From NCBI GenBank assembly GCA_023666665.1, contig JAMPBN010000011.1, forward strand, positions 1,240 to 35,869: a stretch of DNA of 34,630 nucleotides. The letters are read 5' to 3'. The notes beneath the pieces are model-generated. The model did no database searches and was not told the origin of the DNA. It saw only the letters and a program-made list of their open reading frames with translations. This document shows positions 22,133 through 30,061 of this stretch, piece by piece; the first letter of the stretch is position 1; each line of letters begins with the position of its first letter. Source of the DNA: Prevotella sp. GTDB lineage: Bacteria > Bacteroidota > Bacteroidia > Bacteroidales > Muribaculaceae. Both the position numbers and the translations under genes were made by a program.

Positions 22133-23086
22133 ATGTACGTCTTAAACGCAAAAATAGAGATACAGGGCGACAAGTCGTGGCAGGTGCCTTTTGTTACTTC
22201 GGTAGAGATAACCAGGGACACCGAAAAGCTGACCGACGAGTGCAAAATCACCCTGCCGAAGCGCATAAAGTGGGACGGCGAGGCGCAGATCCCTGTAAAG
22301 CGCGGCGACAACATAAAGGTGTGGACGGGCTACGGCGACGACCTGGAGCTGGCTTTTGTGGGCTATGTGCGTAACGTGGGCATTAAAACGCCCATAGTGC
22401 TGACCTGCGAGGACGAAATGTTCAAACTAAAGCAAAAGCCAGCAACAAAAAAAGCCTATACGTCTGTATCTTTGGAAACGCTGCTAAAAGACCAGGGGCT
22501 TGAGGGCGTTAAAATCTTCGGTGAGCAAAACCTGGGACAGTTCCGCGTGACGGACGACACCGTGGCGGCTCTGCTGGGCAGACTTCAAGAAAGTGGCATC
22601 CGCTCTTTTTTTCGCTATGAGAACGGCAACCCCGTACTTTACTGCGGTGTGATCTTCGAGCGCGACACCAAGCCCGCCCAGGTCTTTACTACGGGTGTGA
22701 ACATCATAAGCGACAGCAGCCTCGAGCAACAGCTTGCCGCAAACATACGCCTTTGCATTAAGGCCGTCAGCATTATGCCGAACAACAAAAAAATAAAAGT
22801 GGAGGTCGGCGACAAAGACGGGGAACACAGGACGTTGCACACCTATAACAAGACCGAAAGCGAGTTAAAGGCGTGGGCAGAGCAGGAAATAAAACGCCTA
22901 AAGGTTGACGGTCTGACGGGCAGCTTTACCACTTTCGGCTATAAGCTGGTCGACAAGCTGGACGCTATCGGCATAAAGATAGACGACAACAAAATGGGCG
23001 TATATCAAGTAAAAAAGAATGTTATTAAATACAGTTCGAGCGGCTACCGTCAGGAAATAACCCTCGGGCTACGTGTGGCAAAATGA
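22133..23086 (+). CDS. Baseplate hub protein (Mu gp44 / P2 gpD-like)
   Basis: This 317-residue protein has the beta-rich hub pattern: ITRDTEKLTDECKITLPKR, then RGDNIKVWTGYGDDLELAFVGYV, then the second-domain VLTCEDEMFKLKQKP and SFTTFGYKLVDKLDAIGIKI. This matches late-control-D/gp44 hub proteins that form the ring at the tail tip holding the spike. Two copies of the leader motif (CCCATTAAA 22114-22122, CCCGTTAAA 22125-22133) lie immediately before the ATG. The 3' end overlaps the spike gene start (ATGA). Confidence 0.85.
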   Translation: MYVLNAKIEIQGDKSWQVPFVTSVEITRDTEKLTDECKITLPKRIKWDGEAQIPVKRGDNIKVWTGYGDDLELAFVGYVRNVGIKTPIVLTCEDEMFKLKQKPATKKAYTSVSLETLLKDQGLEGVKIFGEQNLGQFRVTDDTVAALLGRLQESGIRSFFRYENGNPVLYCGVIFERDTKPAQVFTTGVNIISDSSLEQQLAANIRLCIKAVSIMPNNKKIKVEVGDKDGEHRTLHTYNKTESELKAWAEQEIKRLKVDGLTGSFTTFGYKLVDKLDAIGIKIDDNKMGVYQVKKNVIKYSSSGYRQEITLGLRVAK

Positions 23087-23682
23087 GCGGACTAAAAAAC
23101 ATAATAAAGCAGCTTGCCACAGAGGGCGGCAGTGCCAGCCTGCTGGTGGGCAAAGTGTCGGCGCGCCATGACGACCGCCGCACAGTGGACGTGGAGCCAA
23201 TCAATGAGGACGCGCCCATTCTGGAGGTCAACCTGCAAGCTAACCAGGAGGGCACGCTGGGCGTTGTGTTGTTCCCACGTGAGGGCAGTTATGTGGCCGT
23301 GGCCATGCTTTCAGGCTATGCCGCTGGCGTGGTGGTGCTGACTGACGACGTGGAAAGTATCGAGGTAAACATAAACGACGGCACAAAACTGACCATAACA
23401 GAGGACGGCATCAGCCTGAACGTTCAGGACGGCATAACGGTGGACATCGACAAGGACGCGGCAGTCTTCAATGGTGGCGACCTGGGAGGCCTTATCAATA
23501 TAGCCGACCTCACAGGCAAAATTAACGACCTGGTGGACACGGTAAACAGTTTTATAAGCACTTATAACGGGCACACCCATACGGGCACACATGGCCCGAC
23601 AAGCACGCCGCTTGCAACAGTCAGCGACGAAGCCGCACAGTTCAACCGTGGCGACTATGAAGACGAGACAGTAAAACATTAA
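23083..23682 (+). CDS. Baseplate assembly/spike protein (gpV / Mu gp45-like)
   Basis: This 199-residue protein starts with a helical segment and an OB-like domain (VGKVSARHDDRRTVDVEPIN, GTLGVVLFPREGSYVAVAML). A beta-helix-like region with repeated DDVESIEVNINDGTKLTITE and DGISLNVQDGITVDIDKD strands follows, then a tip-like YNGHTHTGTHGP with HxHxxxH, the kind of motif that binds metal at the apex of phage spikes. It would pierce the outer membrane on contraction. Confidence 0.88.
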   Translation: MSGLKNIIKQLATEGGSASLLVGKVSARHDDRRTVDVEPINEDAPILEVNLQANQEGTLGVVLFPREGSYVAVAMLSGYAAGVVVLTDDVESIEVNINDGTKLTITEDGISLNVQDGITVDIDKDAAVFNGGDLGGLINIADLTGKINDLVDTVNSFISTYNGHTHTGTHGPTSTPLATVSDEAAQFNRGDYEDETVKH

Positions 23683-23687
23683 CGGCA

Positions 23688-23969
23688 ATGAAAGGAATAA
23701 TAACAAACACCCAGACGGGCGACCTGCTAATAGGCAGGAACAAACAGGCCACCATAACGGACTGCGAGGAGCAAGTATGTGAAAGCGTGCTGCTGGCCAT
23801 GCGCGGCGAGTTTAAGGAGTTCCCCCTGCTGGGTGCCGAGGTGCGCCAGCAGTTAGGCGGTTGTGTGGATCCTTTTTGGCCGCAGGAAACAAAAAAAATG
23901 CTACGCGCTTGCAAGGTGGCTGCCGAAACGGTTAAACTGCAAGAGGACGGCTCCCTAACAATACAGTAA
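23688..23969 (+). CDS. Baseplate wedge protein (gpW/gp25 or Mu gp46-like)
   Basis: This 93-residue protein contains CESVLLAMRGEFKEFPLLGA and the C-terminal VAAETVKLQEDGSLTIQ. The pattern 'q.i...L.t..Ge....p..G' matches small gp25/gpW-type wedge components. It starts 5 bases after the spike gene and 1 base before the following gene. The family is short and divergent, but position supports it. Confidence 0.75.
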   Translation: MKGIITNTQTGDLLIGRNKQATITDCEEQVCESVLLAMRGEFKEFPLLGAEVRQQLGGCVDPFWPQETKKMLRACKVAAETVKLQEDGSLTIQ

Positions 23970-23970
23970 A

Positions 23971-24492
23971 ATGAAAGTAACGGTAAAAGACAGACAAAAC
24001 CTCCTCGACGTGGCTATCCAGGTGCTGGGCAGTGCCGAGGGTGTCTTCGCCCTGGCAGTGCGCAACGGCATAAGCATAACCGACCGCCTGGAAGACGGCC
24101 AGGAGCTGGAGTATGACCTGGGCGACATCTTCGACACGCACACCGCTGACCTTATAGCCGCCCGCAAGATCTGCCCCGCTACGGAAATACCCAAAACCGA
24201 CGAAAAGGAACTTTTGCGGCGCGTGGGCACAAATTACAACCGGATCATTTCGCCGCTCTATCGCCCCGAAGTAGTGCCGCTTTATGGCACGACATACGAC
24301 AGTGGCGTGACCGAGCAGTTGCGACGACATCTGGAAGCCGAAAAGGTAGAACCCCCCGCCGAGGTCAATGTGCTGGACTCAACACTTAACGCCGCCATAC
24401 AGGCCGCACAGAAAAATGAAGCACCGCCAAGCGAAAGCGGGCAGGCCGTAACAAGCATATTTAACAATCAATTTAACGACACATTCGCATAA
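23971..24492 (+). CDS. LysM-like tail protein (gpX-type)
   Basis: This 173-residue protein has an N-terminal LysM-like unit (about residues 1-60: NLLDVAIQVLGSAEGVFALA, RNGISITDRLEDGQELEY), the arrangement of P2 gpX-type tail proteins. A flexible, polar C-terminal region with two acidic stretches and an alanine-rich helix (LNAAIQAAQKNEAPPSE) follows. It starts one base after the wedge gene. The function is inferred: it probably connects hub and tube, or binds peptidoglycan. Confidence 0.65.
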   Translation: MKVTVKDRQNLLDVAIQVLGSAEGVFALAVRNGISITDRLEDGQELEYDLGDIFDTHTADLIAARKICPATEIPKTDEKELLRRVGTNYNRIISPLYRPEVVPLYGTTYDSGVTEQLRRHLEAEKVEPPAEVNVLDSTLNAAIQAAQKNEAPPSESGQAVTSIFNNQFNDTFA

Positions 24493-25152
24493 ATGGAACT
24501 GACACCAATAGAAATTAAGCAGCTGCAAGTGGACGGGCTGCGCCTGCGCGCTCATGCCATTCGTGACGCTGTGGCGAACAAGGCCGTAACGCCCGCCATG
24601 GTGGGCGAATTGTTCGCAGATCTTATAGACGCTTGCGGCGACATTCGCAAGGCGTTAGACCTCTTTCTCGACACCAATCTGCCAGAGATACAGCAGGACA
24701 TTAACGCCCGCCTGGCAGGTGCCGACATTGCCGCAGAAAGCGCAACCGCAGAGGCGCAGCGTGCGCAGGCCACCCGCATGCTGGTGGAGGAACTGACCGC
24801 CACGCTACAAGCGCAGGGTACAACACACCCCGCGCCTAAACAGGTGGTAATAGACCACTGCCCGCAGGAGGTAACGCTGGCCGAGGGTGTGCATCCGCAA
24901 ATTAAAGCCCGTGCTGTTCCTGGCTATGGTGACGGCGGGGTGCTCTTTATTGCCGACAACCGCGCTTTAATGATCACCCCCGACGGCATTATTACACCGA
25001 CCGCCACAGGCACCACCATGGTGAACGTGGTAGCAGTGCAAAAATCGACAGTTTACAAGCAGCTGACCATTGCCGTGGTGCCCCCGCGTATGCGTACCAC
25101 TGCGGCTGGAGGTTTGCGGCTGGACGCTAACGGAAATATAAGACTGACATAA
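24493..25152 (+). CDS. Tail fibre-like protein with C-terminal Ig-like domain
   Basis: This 219-residue protein has an N-terminal helical region (about 1-110, including AVTPAMVGELFADLIDACGD and LPEIQQDINARLAG), probably coiled-coil. A beta-rich C-terminal domain (about 115-219) contains CPQEVTLAEGVHPQIKARAV, VLFIADNRALMITPDGIITP and the end LRLDANGNIRLT. The C-terminal domain resembles a bacterial Ig-like fold and is shared with the next gene product. The stop overlaps the next start (TAATG). It is likely a fibre or a fibre-attachment protein. Confidence 0.65.
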   Translation: MELTPIEIKQLQVDGLRLRAHAIRDAVANKAVTPAMVGELFADLIDACGDIRKALDLFLDTNLPEIQQDINARLAGADIAAESATAEAQRAQATRMLVEELTATLQAQGTTHPAPKQVVIDHCPQEVTLAEGVHPQIKARAVPGYGDGGVLFIADNRALMITPDGIITPTATGTTMVNVVAVQKSTVYKQLTIAVVPPRMRTTAAGGLRLDANGNIRLT

Positions 25153-26705
25153 TGGCTACACAATACCAGAACTATAAAAGCGACTTTGTGCTGCGGCAGT
25201 CTTTCGAGGACATAACGGGCGCACCTTACCCCCTGCCCGCCGACATTGACTTTACGCTCCGCTATTGGACGCAGCACGGGCGTGAGTATGTCGCCAGCCG
25301 GCAAGGCGGCGTTTACACTAATTGCGCACCAGAGGGGGACGCGCTGCTGGTCTTTTTCAAGGATCACAATCTTTGCGAGGGTGAGCTTCACAACGAGCTG
25401 CACTTGCCGCTGGATAACCCACTATTTGAGGGAGGCACGCAAAACGTTTTTTACCCTACCAACCCGCACATTCTGCTATGGGACAAGGCCAGCAGTACCG
25501 ACAAACTGACCAGCAGTTTGGTAGCCGACTACACCCGCGGCAGGGCGTTTGCCTTTGACGACTTCACACCTGAACAAATCGAACAGCTGCAACAACCTGC
25601 CAAAGAGGCCGCCGACCGCTACGAGGCTGCCATGGCAGATTATGACCGTAAGGCCAGCGAACAGGTGGGACGTATCGACGAAGCCGCCACAGAGCTGGAG
25701 TGTATGGTGAAAGAATTTGCAAAGGAAAGCACAGAGCTGACCGAGCAAATGGCAGCCGCCACCAAGGCAGCAAACACCACCATTGCCGACGCGGAGCGAC
25801 GCACATCCGCAGCGGTACAGACCGCACAGACGACCACCGCAGAGGCCACAGCGGCCAAGGAGGCCGCAGACGCTGCCGCCCGTCGCGCAATAATAGCACA
25901 GCAAGCCGCAGACAATGCAGCTCAAGAGGCAGCCGACAAAGCCAGCAAGGCCGACAAAGCCACACAGGCGGCTACCAAAGCGGCCACCGACGCGGCAGCA
26001 GCTACCCAAGCGGCAAGTGGAGCAGCCGCTGACGCTACGGCAAACGCCACAGCTGCGGGGCAAGCAGCCGCCAACGCCCGCAATGCCATAAGCACCATTG
26101 ACCAGGTGGCCAGCGACACACGAAACATCGCCGAAAGAGCAGAAGCGGCAGCCCTGGCAGCAACAGAGGCCAAGCAAGCCGCTGAACGTGCCACCGAGGC
26201 GGCAAACATCGCCAAGACTGGAGCCGCCAACGCGGCAGCAACAGCGCGCCAAGCCAAAACCAAAGCCGACACGGCAGCCGCCAACGCCATAGCGACAGCG
26301 CAGCTGGCAGAGGCTGCAACGCAGGCCACCGAGCAGGAGCGCGCTATTCTGGTGGGCTTGATCGAGCGGGCAAAAGTGGTAACGGCTGGAGTACCCACGG
26401 GCATGGTGGTGGAAAGCCCCGAAAGTATCACCATAGGCAACCCCGTAAAGCAATATGTGCACGGCAGAGTTCTGCCGACCAGCACACAGCAAAATGTGCT
26501 TTACCTGGCCGACGGCAAAGCTGTGGACGTGCTGCCCGACGGCGAGATAGTGCCAAAGGCTAAAGGCATCAGCACGGTGCATGTCATACCTACCGACGCG
26601 ACCCGCTTTTATAAAACTATCCAGGTGGAAACAGTCGCGCCCAGCGTCAGAACTGCGGGCAGCTCTATGCGCCTGGACAAACACGGTAACATACGTTTAA
26701 CATAA
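25152..26705 (+). CDS. Long alanine-rich coiled-coil tail fibre
   Basis: This 517-residue protein has an N-terminal globular domain (about 1-130: FVLRQSFEDITGAPYPLPAD, DIDFTLRYWTQHGREY). A very long, alanine-rich coiled-coil stem (about 155-400) follows, with imperfect repeats such as AAKEAADAAARRAI, AQQAADNAAQEAAD and ATQAATKAATDAAA. The C-terminal beta domain (NVLYLADGKAVDVLPDGEIV, ending RLDKHGNIRLT) is similar to the end of the upstream protein. Trimeric phage fibres have this layout. The gene lies directly upstream of the DGR target, so it may carry the variable adhesin. Confidence 0.75.
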   Translation: MATQYQNYKSDFVLRQSFEDITGAPYPLPADIDFTLRYWTQHGREYVASRQGGVYTNCAPEGDALLVFFKDHNLCEGELHNELHLPLDNPLFEGGTQNVFYPTNPHILLWDKASSTDKLTSSLVADYTRGRAFAFDDFTPEQIEQLQQPAKEAADRYEAAMADYDRKASEQVGRIDEAATELECMVKEFAKESTELTEQMAAATKAANTTIADAERRTSAAVQTAQTTTAEATAAKEAADAAARRAIIAQQAADNAAQEAADKASKADKATQAATKAATDAAAATQAASGAAADATANATAAGQAAANARNAISTIDQVASDTRNIAERAEAAALAATEAKQAAERATEAANIAKTGAANAAATARQAKTKADTAAANAIATAQLAEAATQATEQERAILVGLIERAKVVTAGVPTGMVVESPESITIGNPVKQYVHGRVLPTSTQQNVLYLADGKAVDVLPDGEIVPKAKGISTVHVIPTDATRFYKTIQVETVAPSVRTAGSSMRLDKHGNIRLT

Positions 26706-26719
26706 ATATAACAGTAAAA

Positions 26720-28222
26720 ATGGCTTTTACAACAGAACAGGAGCAGGGCATTATAAACATGCTGGCTGCTTTCAACAACGGAAAGCGCATTAACGACCTG
26801 CCCGAAGCGACAGGCGCGCTTAAAGACATGCACGTCGAGGTTATGGACGAGACGGGCGAGACACACCGCATCGAGCTGGCCAAGGCCGTAGAGCAGGCAG
26901 GCAACCCCATTGCTGGCCGCTATTGGAATGAGGCCAACAACACCTCCACCGCCGCAGGCTATTATGGCAGTCTGTCGGCTCTGCGCGAGCTGCCCACAAA
27001 GTTAGGGCTTGGCCGCTATTTGGTAACTGACGACCGAAAGAAGCGCAAGCTCGACCCATTCGACAGCACACGTTACACCGACGGAAGCCCCGCCGCTCTG
27101 GACGGCACACAGGGACAATGTATGTGGTGCTGGAACGGCTTCATTGCCAACATCTGGAAAGAGGGCAACAACCTGGTCAAGGCTGTAACGTTCAACAAGC
27201 CCGTCGGCAACGGCATAAGTATTAAAATACCCGCTGGCGGTATTTCGTGGCTGGGTGCTGGCGTAATGGATCGCACAAACACCAAGCTGTGCAGTGTTAT
27301 AACCGACGCAGAGCAGTACCGAGGTGGTGGTGGCTCTGCCCTGAACCCTGCAAGCTATGAAAAGGCACCCGCCGCAGACGTGCCTCAAATCACTATGCTG
27401 GGAATGCCCGCCACCAACATAAGCACAACCAATTTTGGTAGTTACGCCCGTAAGCGCGGCGAGGGCTGGGAGGCTAATTGGTTTGTAGCCCGTTTTGTGG
27501 TTGAGTTCCTTTTTGAGGTCATCATGGGCACCGAAAACAGCCAGGCCACATTTAACCCCGAAAAAGACGCTAACGGCCTTTATCAGGGTGGCTTCGGCAC
27601 AGGTGTAACAGACATGCCCGGCTGGGACAAATATAACGGCTATTACCCCATTATCCCTACCAGCGTAGGCGTAGAGGCTGGCGACGGCGTGTGTCTGGTG
27701 CCTTACAGCCTGCCACAGACCGCTGACACCGAGGGCGAGACATACAAGACCTTTAACGTGCCTGTATTCTTTGGCCTGGTAGGTGCTGGCTTTGGCCACC
27801 TCTTTCAATGGGTGCGCGGCCTCATAATGGACGCTGGAGAGGAAAAGTCGCTTGTGTATGTAACCCCCAGCATGTTGGCCGACTACGACCCCAACACCGT
27901 AGCCGACAAGATTCTGGTGGCAGAGTGCCCCCGTGTAAGCGGCTATATCAAGCGCAAGAGCTACCAAGGGCTGTGTTGTATGCCCACCGAGCTGGGAGGC
28001 AGTGCGACCGTTCGTTTTGCCGACTATTTTCATACAAACGTGGACACCTCTAAGGGTCTTCGTGTCCGTGCTGCTGGCGGTAGCGCGGACTATGGTACGT
28101 TTGCGGGCGCGTCGTACACGTATGCGTATCGCACGGCTACGTCTGCGCATGCGAATTACTCCGCGCCCCTCTGCTATTTTGAGGAAGACCCAGAGATCCC
28201 AGAAACGCAGCGCATTGGATAA
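26720..28222 (+). CDS. DGR target: variable tail adhesin with C-type-lectin-like C-terminus
   Basis: This 500-residue protein carries the DGR variable repeat in its last 56 residues (GLRVRAAGGSADYGTFAGAS onward to YSAPLCYFEED). The stretch before it (LGGSATVRFADYFHTNVDTS) looks like the C-type-lectin fold of the BPP-1 Mtd and other DGR targets. The N-terminal part (about 1-80, INMLAAFNNGKRINDLPEAT) would attach to the virion. The central part contains NPEKDANGLYQGGFGTGVTD and tryptophan-rich loops. The protein probably contacts the host surface, with variable surface residues encoded by adenine-rich AAY codons of the template. It ends 17 bases before a short basic ORF and 147 bases before the template repeat. 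Confidence 0.9.
   Translation: MAFTTEQEQGIINMLAAFNNGKRINDLPEATGALKDMHVEVMDETGETHRIELAKAVEQAGNPIAGRYWNEANNTSTAAGYYGSLSALRELPTKLGLGRYLVTDDRKKRKLDPFDSTRYTDGSPAALDGTQGQCMWCWNGFIANIWKEGNNLVKAVTFNKPVGNGISIKIPAGGISWLGAGVMDRTNTKLCSVITDAEQYRGGGGSALNPASYEKAPAADVPQITMLGMPATNISTTNFGSYARKRGEGWEANWFVARFVVEFLFEVIMGTENSQATFNPEKDANGLYQGGFGTGVTDMPGWDKYNGYYPIIPTSVGVEAGDGVCLVPYSLPQTADTEGETYKTFNVPVFFGLVGAGFGHLFQWVRGLIMDAGEEKSLVYVTPSMLADYDPNTVADKILVAECPRVSGYIKRKSYQGLCCMPTELGGSATVRFADYFHTNVDTSKGLRVRAAGGSADYGTFAGASYTYAYRTATSAHANYSAPLCYFEEDPEIPETQRIG
28055..28171 (+). repeat. DGR variable repeat (VR)
   Basis: This 117-base repeat is at the 3' end of the target gene. Aligned to the template at offset 315, it differs at 13 positions, and all 13 are adenines in the template (0 of the 90 non-adenine positions differ). 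The 27-base start and the last 21 bases (GCGAATTACTCC through CCCCTC) are identical. The GC-rich tail would serve as the initiation-of-mutagenic-homing region. Confidence 0.95.
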
Positions 28223-28238
28223 CGAGAATAAATAAAGC

Positions 28239-28370
28239 ATGAACAAGCCCAAGCGGCGGGGCGAAAGCGAAAGCGTCAACCCCGCCGCAGGCGGGCGAAA
28301 ATTTTTAGCTCTGCGAAAACCAAAACGGGCTGCCACGTTTGGCAGCTGGCGGCACCTCTCTGCGTGGTAG
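28239..28370 (+). CDS. Short, strongly basic ORF between target gene and template repeat
   Basis: This 43-codon ORF (starting MNKPKRRGESESVNPAAGG) has about 11 basic and 2 acidic residues. It lies where the Avd accessory protein gene is found in the Bordetella BPP-1 DGR, but it is much shorter than Avd (about 128 residues) and I see no Avd-like helical bundle. The stop codon's last base is the first base of template identity. It may be a real small nucleic-acid-binding peptide, or non-coding DGR RNA. It contains the two hairpins described separately. Confidence 0.35.
   Translation: MNKPKRRGESESVNPAAGGRKFLALRKPKRAATFGSWRHLSAW
28253..28288 (+). repeat. Inverted repeat (hairpin) downstream of the VR
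   Basis: GCGGCGGGG (28253-28261) pairs perfectly with CCCCGCCGC (28280-28288) across an 18-base loop containing CGAAAGCGAAAGCG. DGRs such as that of BPP-1 have a hairpin or cruciform soon after the VR that raises retrohoming. Here it is 82 bases after the VR end, further than in BPP-1. It could also act as a transcription pause. Confidence 0.6.
28329..28346 (+). repeat. Short hairpin upstream of the template repeat
   Basis: GCTGCCA (28329-28335) pairs with TGGCAGC (28340-28346) around a 4-base CGTT loop, 23 bases before the TR. Position and the 7-bp stem/4-base loop shape suggest a structural element of the DGR RNA. Confidence 0.5.
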
Positions 28371-28486
28371 GTCTTCGTGTCCGTGCTGCTGGCGGTAACG
28401 CGAACAATGGTACGAATGCAGGCGCGTCGTACACGAATGCGAATAACACGGCTACGAATGCGAATGCGAATTACTCCGCGCCCCTC
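28370..28486 (+). repeat. DGR template repeat (TR)
   Basis: This 117-base, adenine-containing template is not itself translated in a proper gene. In the VR frame it reads nearly all as Asn AAY codons at the variable sites. It contains 27 adenines, of which 13 have been replaced in the VR. Identity with the VR ends at the CTC at 28484-28486. Confidence 0.95.
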
Positions 28487-28640
28487 AATTTTGCATAAAA
28501 AAGAAATTAGCTATTATGAGGTGAGCCATGCCACAAGGCAAAAAATAACAAGTTAAAAAGGGTGTTAGTAGGGCGTAAGCATTGAAAGCTCCAGAGTATG
28601 CAAAGCAGACTAAAAACGTGCACAAACATTATAACGACAA
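28487..28640 (+). ncRNA. DGR spacer region between TR and reverse transcriptase
   Basis: The 154-base gap holds no ORF. In BPP-1, about 140 bases between TR and RT (the Sp region) prime and fold for cDNA synthesis. The matching length and location make this the likely Sp part of the TR-containing RNA. It is AT-rich with a start at AATTTTGC and a GTTAGTAGGGCG motif in its middle. Confidence 0.6.
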
Positions 28641-30050
28641 ATGAAACGCATAGGCTATCTTTTTGAAAAGGTTTGCGACATGCAAAACCTGCGTTTGGCT
28701 GACATCAATGCAGGCACAGGCAAGGGAGGCCGCCAGGAGGTGGCCAAGTTCCGCGCCGACCTGGAGCACAACCTGGTAGAGATACGGGCGCAGTTGTTAG
28801 GCAAGACCTACACCACGTCCGCATATACCAGCTTTATAAAGCATGAGCCTAAAGAGCGTGTAATTTTCAAACTGCCCTATCGCGACCGCGTGGTGCAGTG
28901 GGCTATAATGCAAGTGCTGGTGGACATCTGGACACCAATTTTTACCCGCGACACATACGCCTGCATTAAGGGGCGCGGTGTGCACTCTTTGCTGGCAAAG
29001 CTGCGCAAGGATCTGCGCCAAGATATCGACGGCACGAAATACTGCTATAAGATAGACATCCGCAAATTTTACCCCTCAATAACTCACAGCATTCTTAAAG
29101 AGGTAGTGCGCCAACGTATCAAAGACCCCGACCTCCTTTGGCTGCTGGATAATATCATCGACAGCGCAGACGGAGTGCCCATTGGTAACTACATAAGCCA
29201 ATATTTCGCAAACTTATACCTGGCCGAGCTTGACCACATCGTCAAGGAACAGTGGGGCGTAAAATATTACTACCGCTATGCCGACGACATTGTGATCCTG
29301 TCAGGCAGTAAAGAGTTCCTGCACGGCATACACACTAAAATGGTGCAATACCTAAAGGAACACAGACGGCTGGAGCTTAAACCGAATTGGCAAATTTTCC
29401 CCGTGGAGGCGCGCGGCATTGATTATGTCGGCTATGTTACCCGACACAGCTATTGTCGTGCCCGTAAGCGCAACAAAAAGGCTCTTTGTAAGGTAGTGGC
29501 CAAGCTGCGACACAAAGGGCTTGCAGGCGAGGAAATAAGGCTCCGTGTGGCTTCGCGACTGGGCTTTATCGTTCATGCAGACAGTAAACATTTAATAAAC
29601 ATTTTAGGCGTGAAAAAATTACACGAAGTAAAGAAAAGCCAGGGGTCAATGATAGGCGACAAATACCACATTGACCATATCATCGGGCGAGAAATCCACC
29701 TGCTGCGCTTTGAGCTTACCCCGTCAAAAATGAATACGGGCGACTGCCTAAAGTTTCAGTATGAAATACAGGAGCAGCTCACCGACGACAAAGGCCAACC
29801 GCTCATCAATAACGGCCAGCCTGTCATGGGCTGGGTGAAGCACATAACCTTTACAGGCTCTAAAACGCTGGCCGAAGACATAGCCGACCTGGACTTGTCC
29901 GAGCCTGTGCAGTGCCAATTAGTACGGCAAAAGTGCGTCGGTAGTAACCGCTGCTTTTACAAGCTGGCAGAATGGGAGGAACCCCAGGCTGCCGCCCCCG
30001 TTCAGGCACCCCAAACAGACAGTATTAACCAACCGTTAACCAACAATTAA
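28641..30050 (+). CDS. DGR reverse transcriptase with C-terminal extension
   Basis: This 469-residue protein has the RT signature: IYRDRVVQWAI-like PYRDRVVQWAIMQVLVDIW (motif 1-2 region), D139 in YKIDIRKFYPSI, the DGR-type SQ (S186-Q187) in PIGNYISQYFANLYLAEL, and YADD at 213-216 in YYRYADDIVIL. The SQ form of motif 4 is typical of DGR RTs, which lack QGXXXSP. The first about 330 residues match the usual DGR RT length. The C-terminal about 125 residues (from about 345) form an additional beta-rich domain (LKFQYEIQEQ, WVKHITFTGSKTLAED) and a proline/alanine tail. It makes adenine-mutagenised cDNA of the TR RNA. Confidence 0.95.
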   Translation: MKRIGYLFEKVCDMQNLRLADINAGTGKGGRQEVAKFRADLEHNLVEIRAQLLGKTYTTSAYTSFIKHEPKERVIFKLPYRDRVVQWAIMQVLVDIWTPIFTRDTYACIKGRGVHSLLAKLRKDLRQDIDGTKYCYKIDIRKFYPSITHSILKEVVRQRIKDPDLLWLLDNIIDSADGVPIGNYISQYFANLYLAELDHIVKEQWGVKYYYRYADDIVILSGSKEFLHGIHTKMVQYLKEHRRLELKPNWQIFPVEARGIDYVGYVTRHSYCRARKRNKKALCKVVAKLRHKGLAGEEIRLRVASRLGFIVHADSKHLINILGVKKLHEVKKSQGSMIGDKYHIDHIIGREIHLLRFELTPSKMNTGDCLKFQYEIQEQLTDDKGQPLINNGQPVMGWVKHITFTGSKTLAEDIADLDLSEPVQCQLVRQKCVGSNRCFYKLAEWEEPQAAAPVQAPQTDSINQPLTNN

Positions 30051-30061
30051 ATAACATCTAA

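Noticed and set aside
25780-26330. Possible CRISPR or tandem-repeat array
   Set aside because: The repetition is imperfect alanine-codon repetition in the coiled-coil fibre. There are no regular repeats with unique spacers.
25476-26684. A 402-codon minus-strand open frame opposite the alanine-rich fibre
   Set aside because: Its Gly/Cys/Leu-rich repeats are what the reverse complement of GCN alanine codons gives. No promoter or homology.
27002-28336. A 444-codon minus-strand open frame covering the DGR target gene and VR
   Set aside because: It is the complement of the intact adhesin gene, has low-complexity hydrophobic/cysteine content and no leader. The VR adenine pattern makes sense only for the plus-strand gene.
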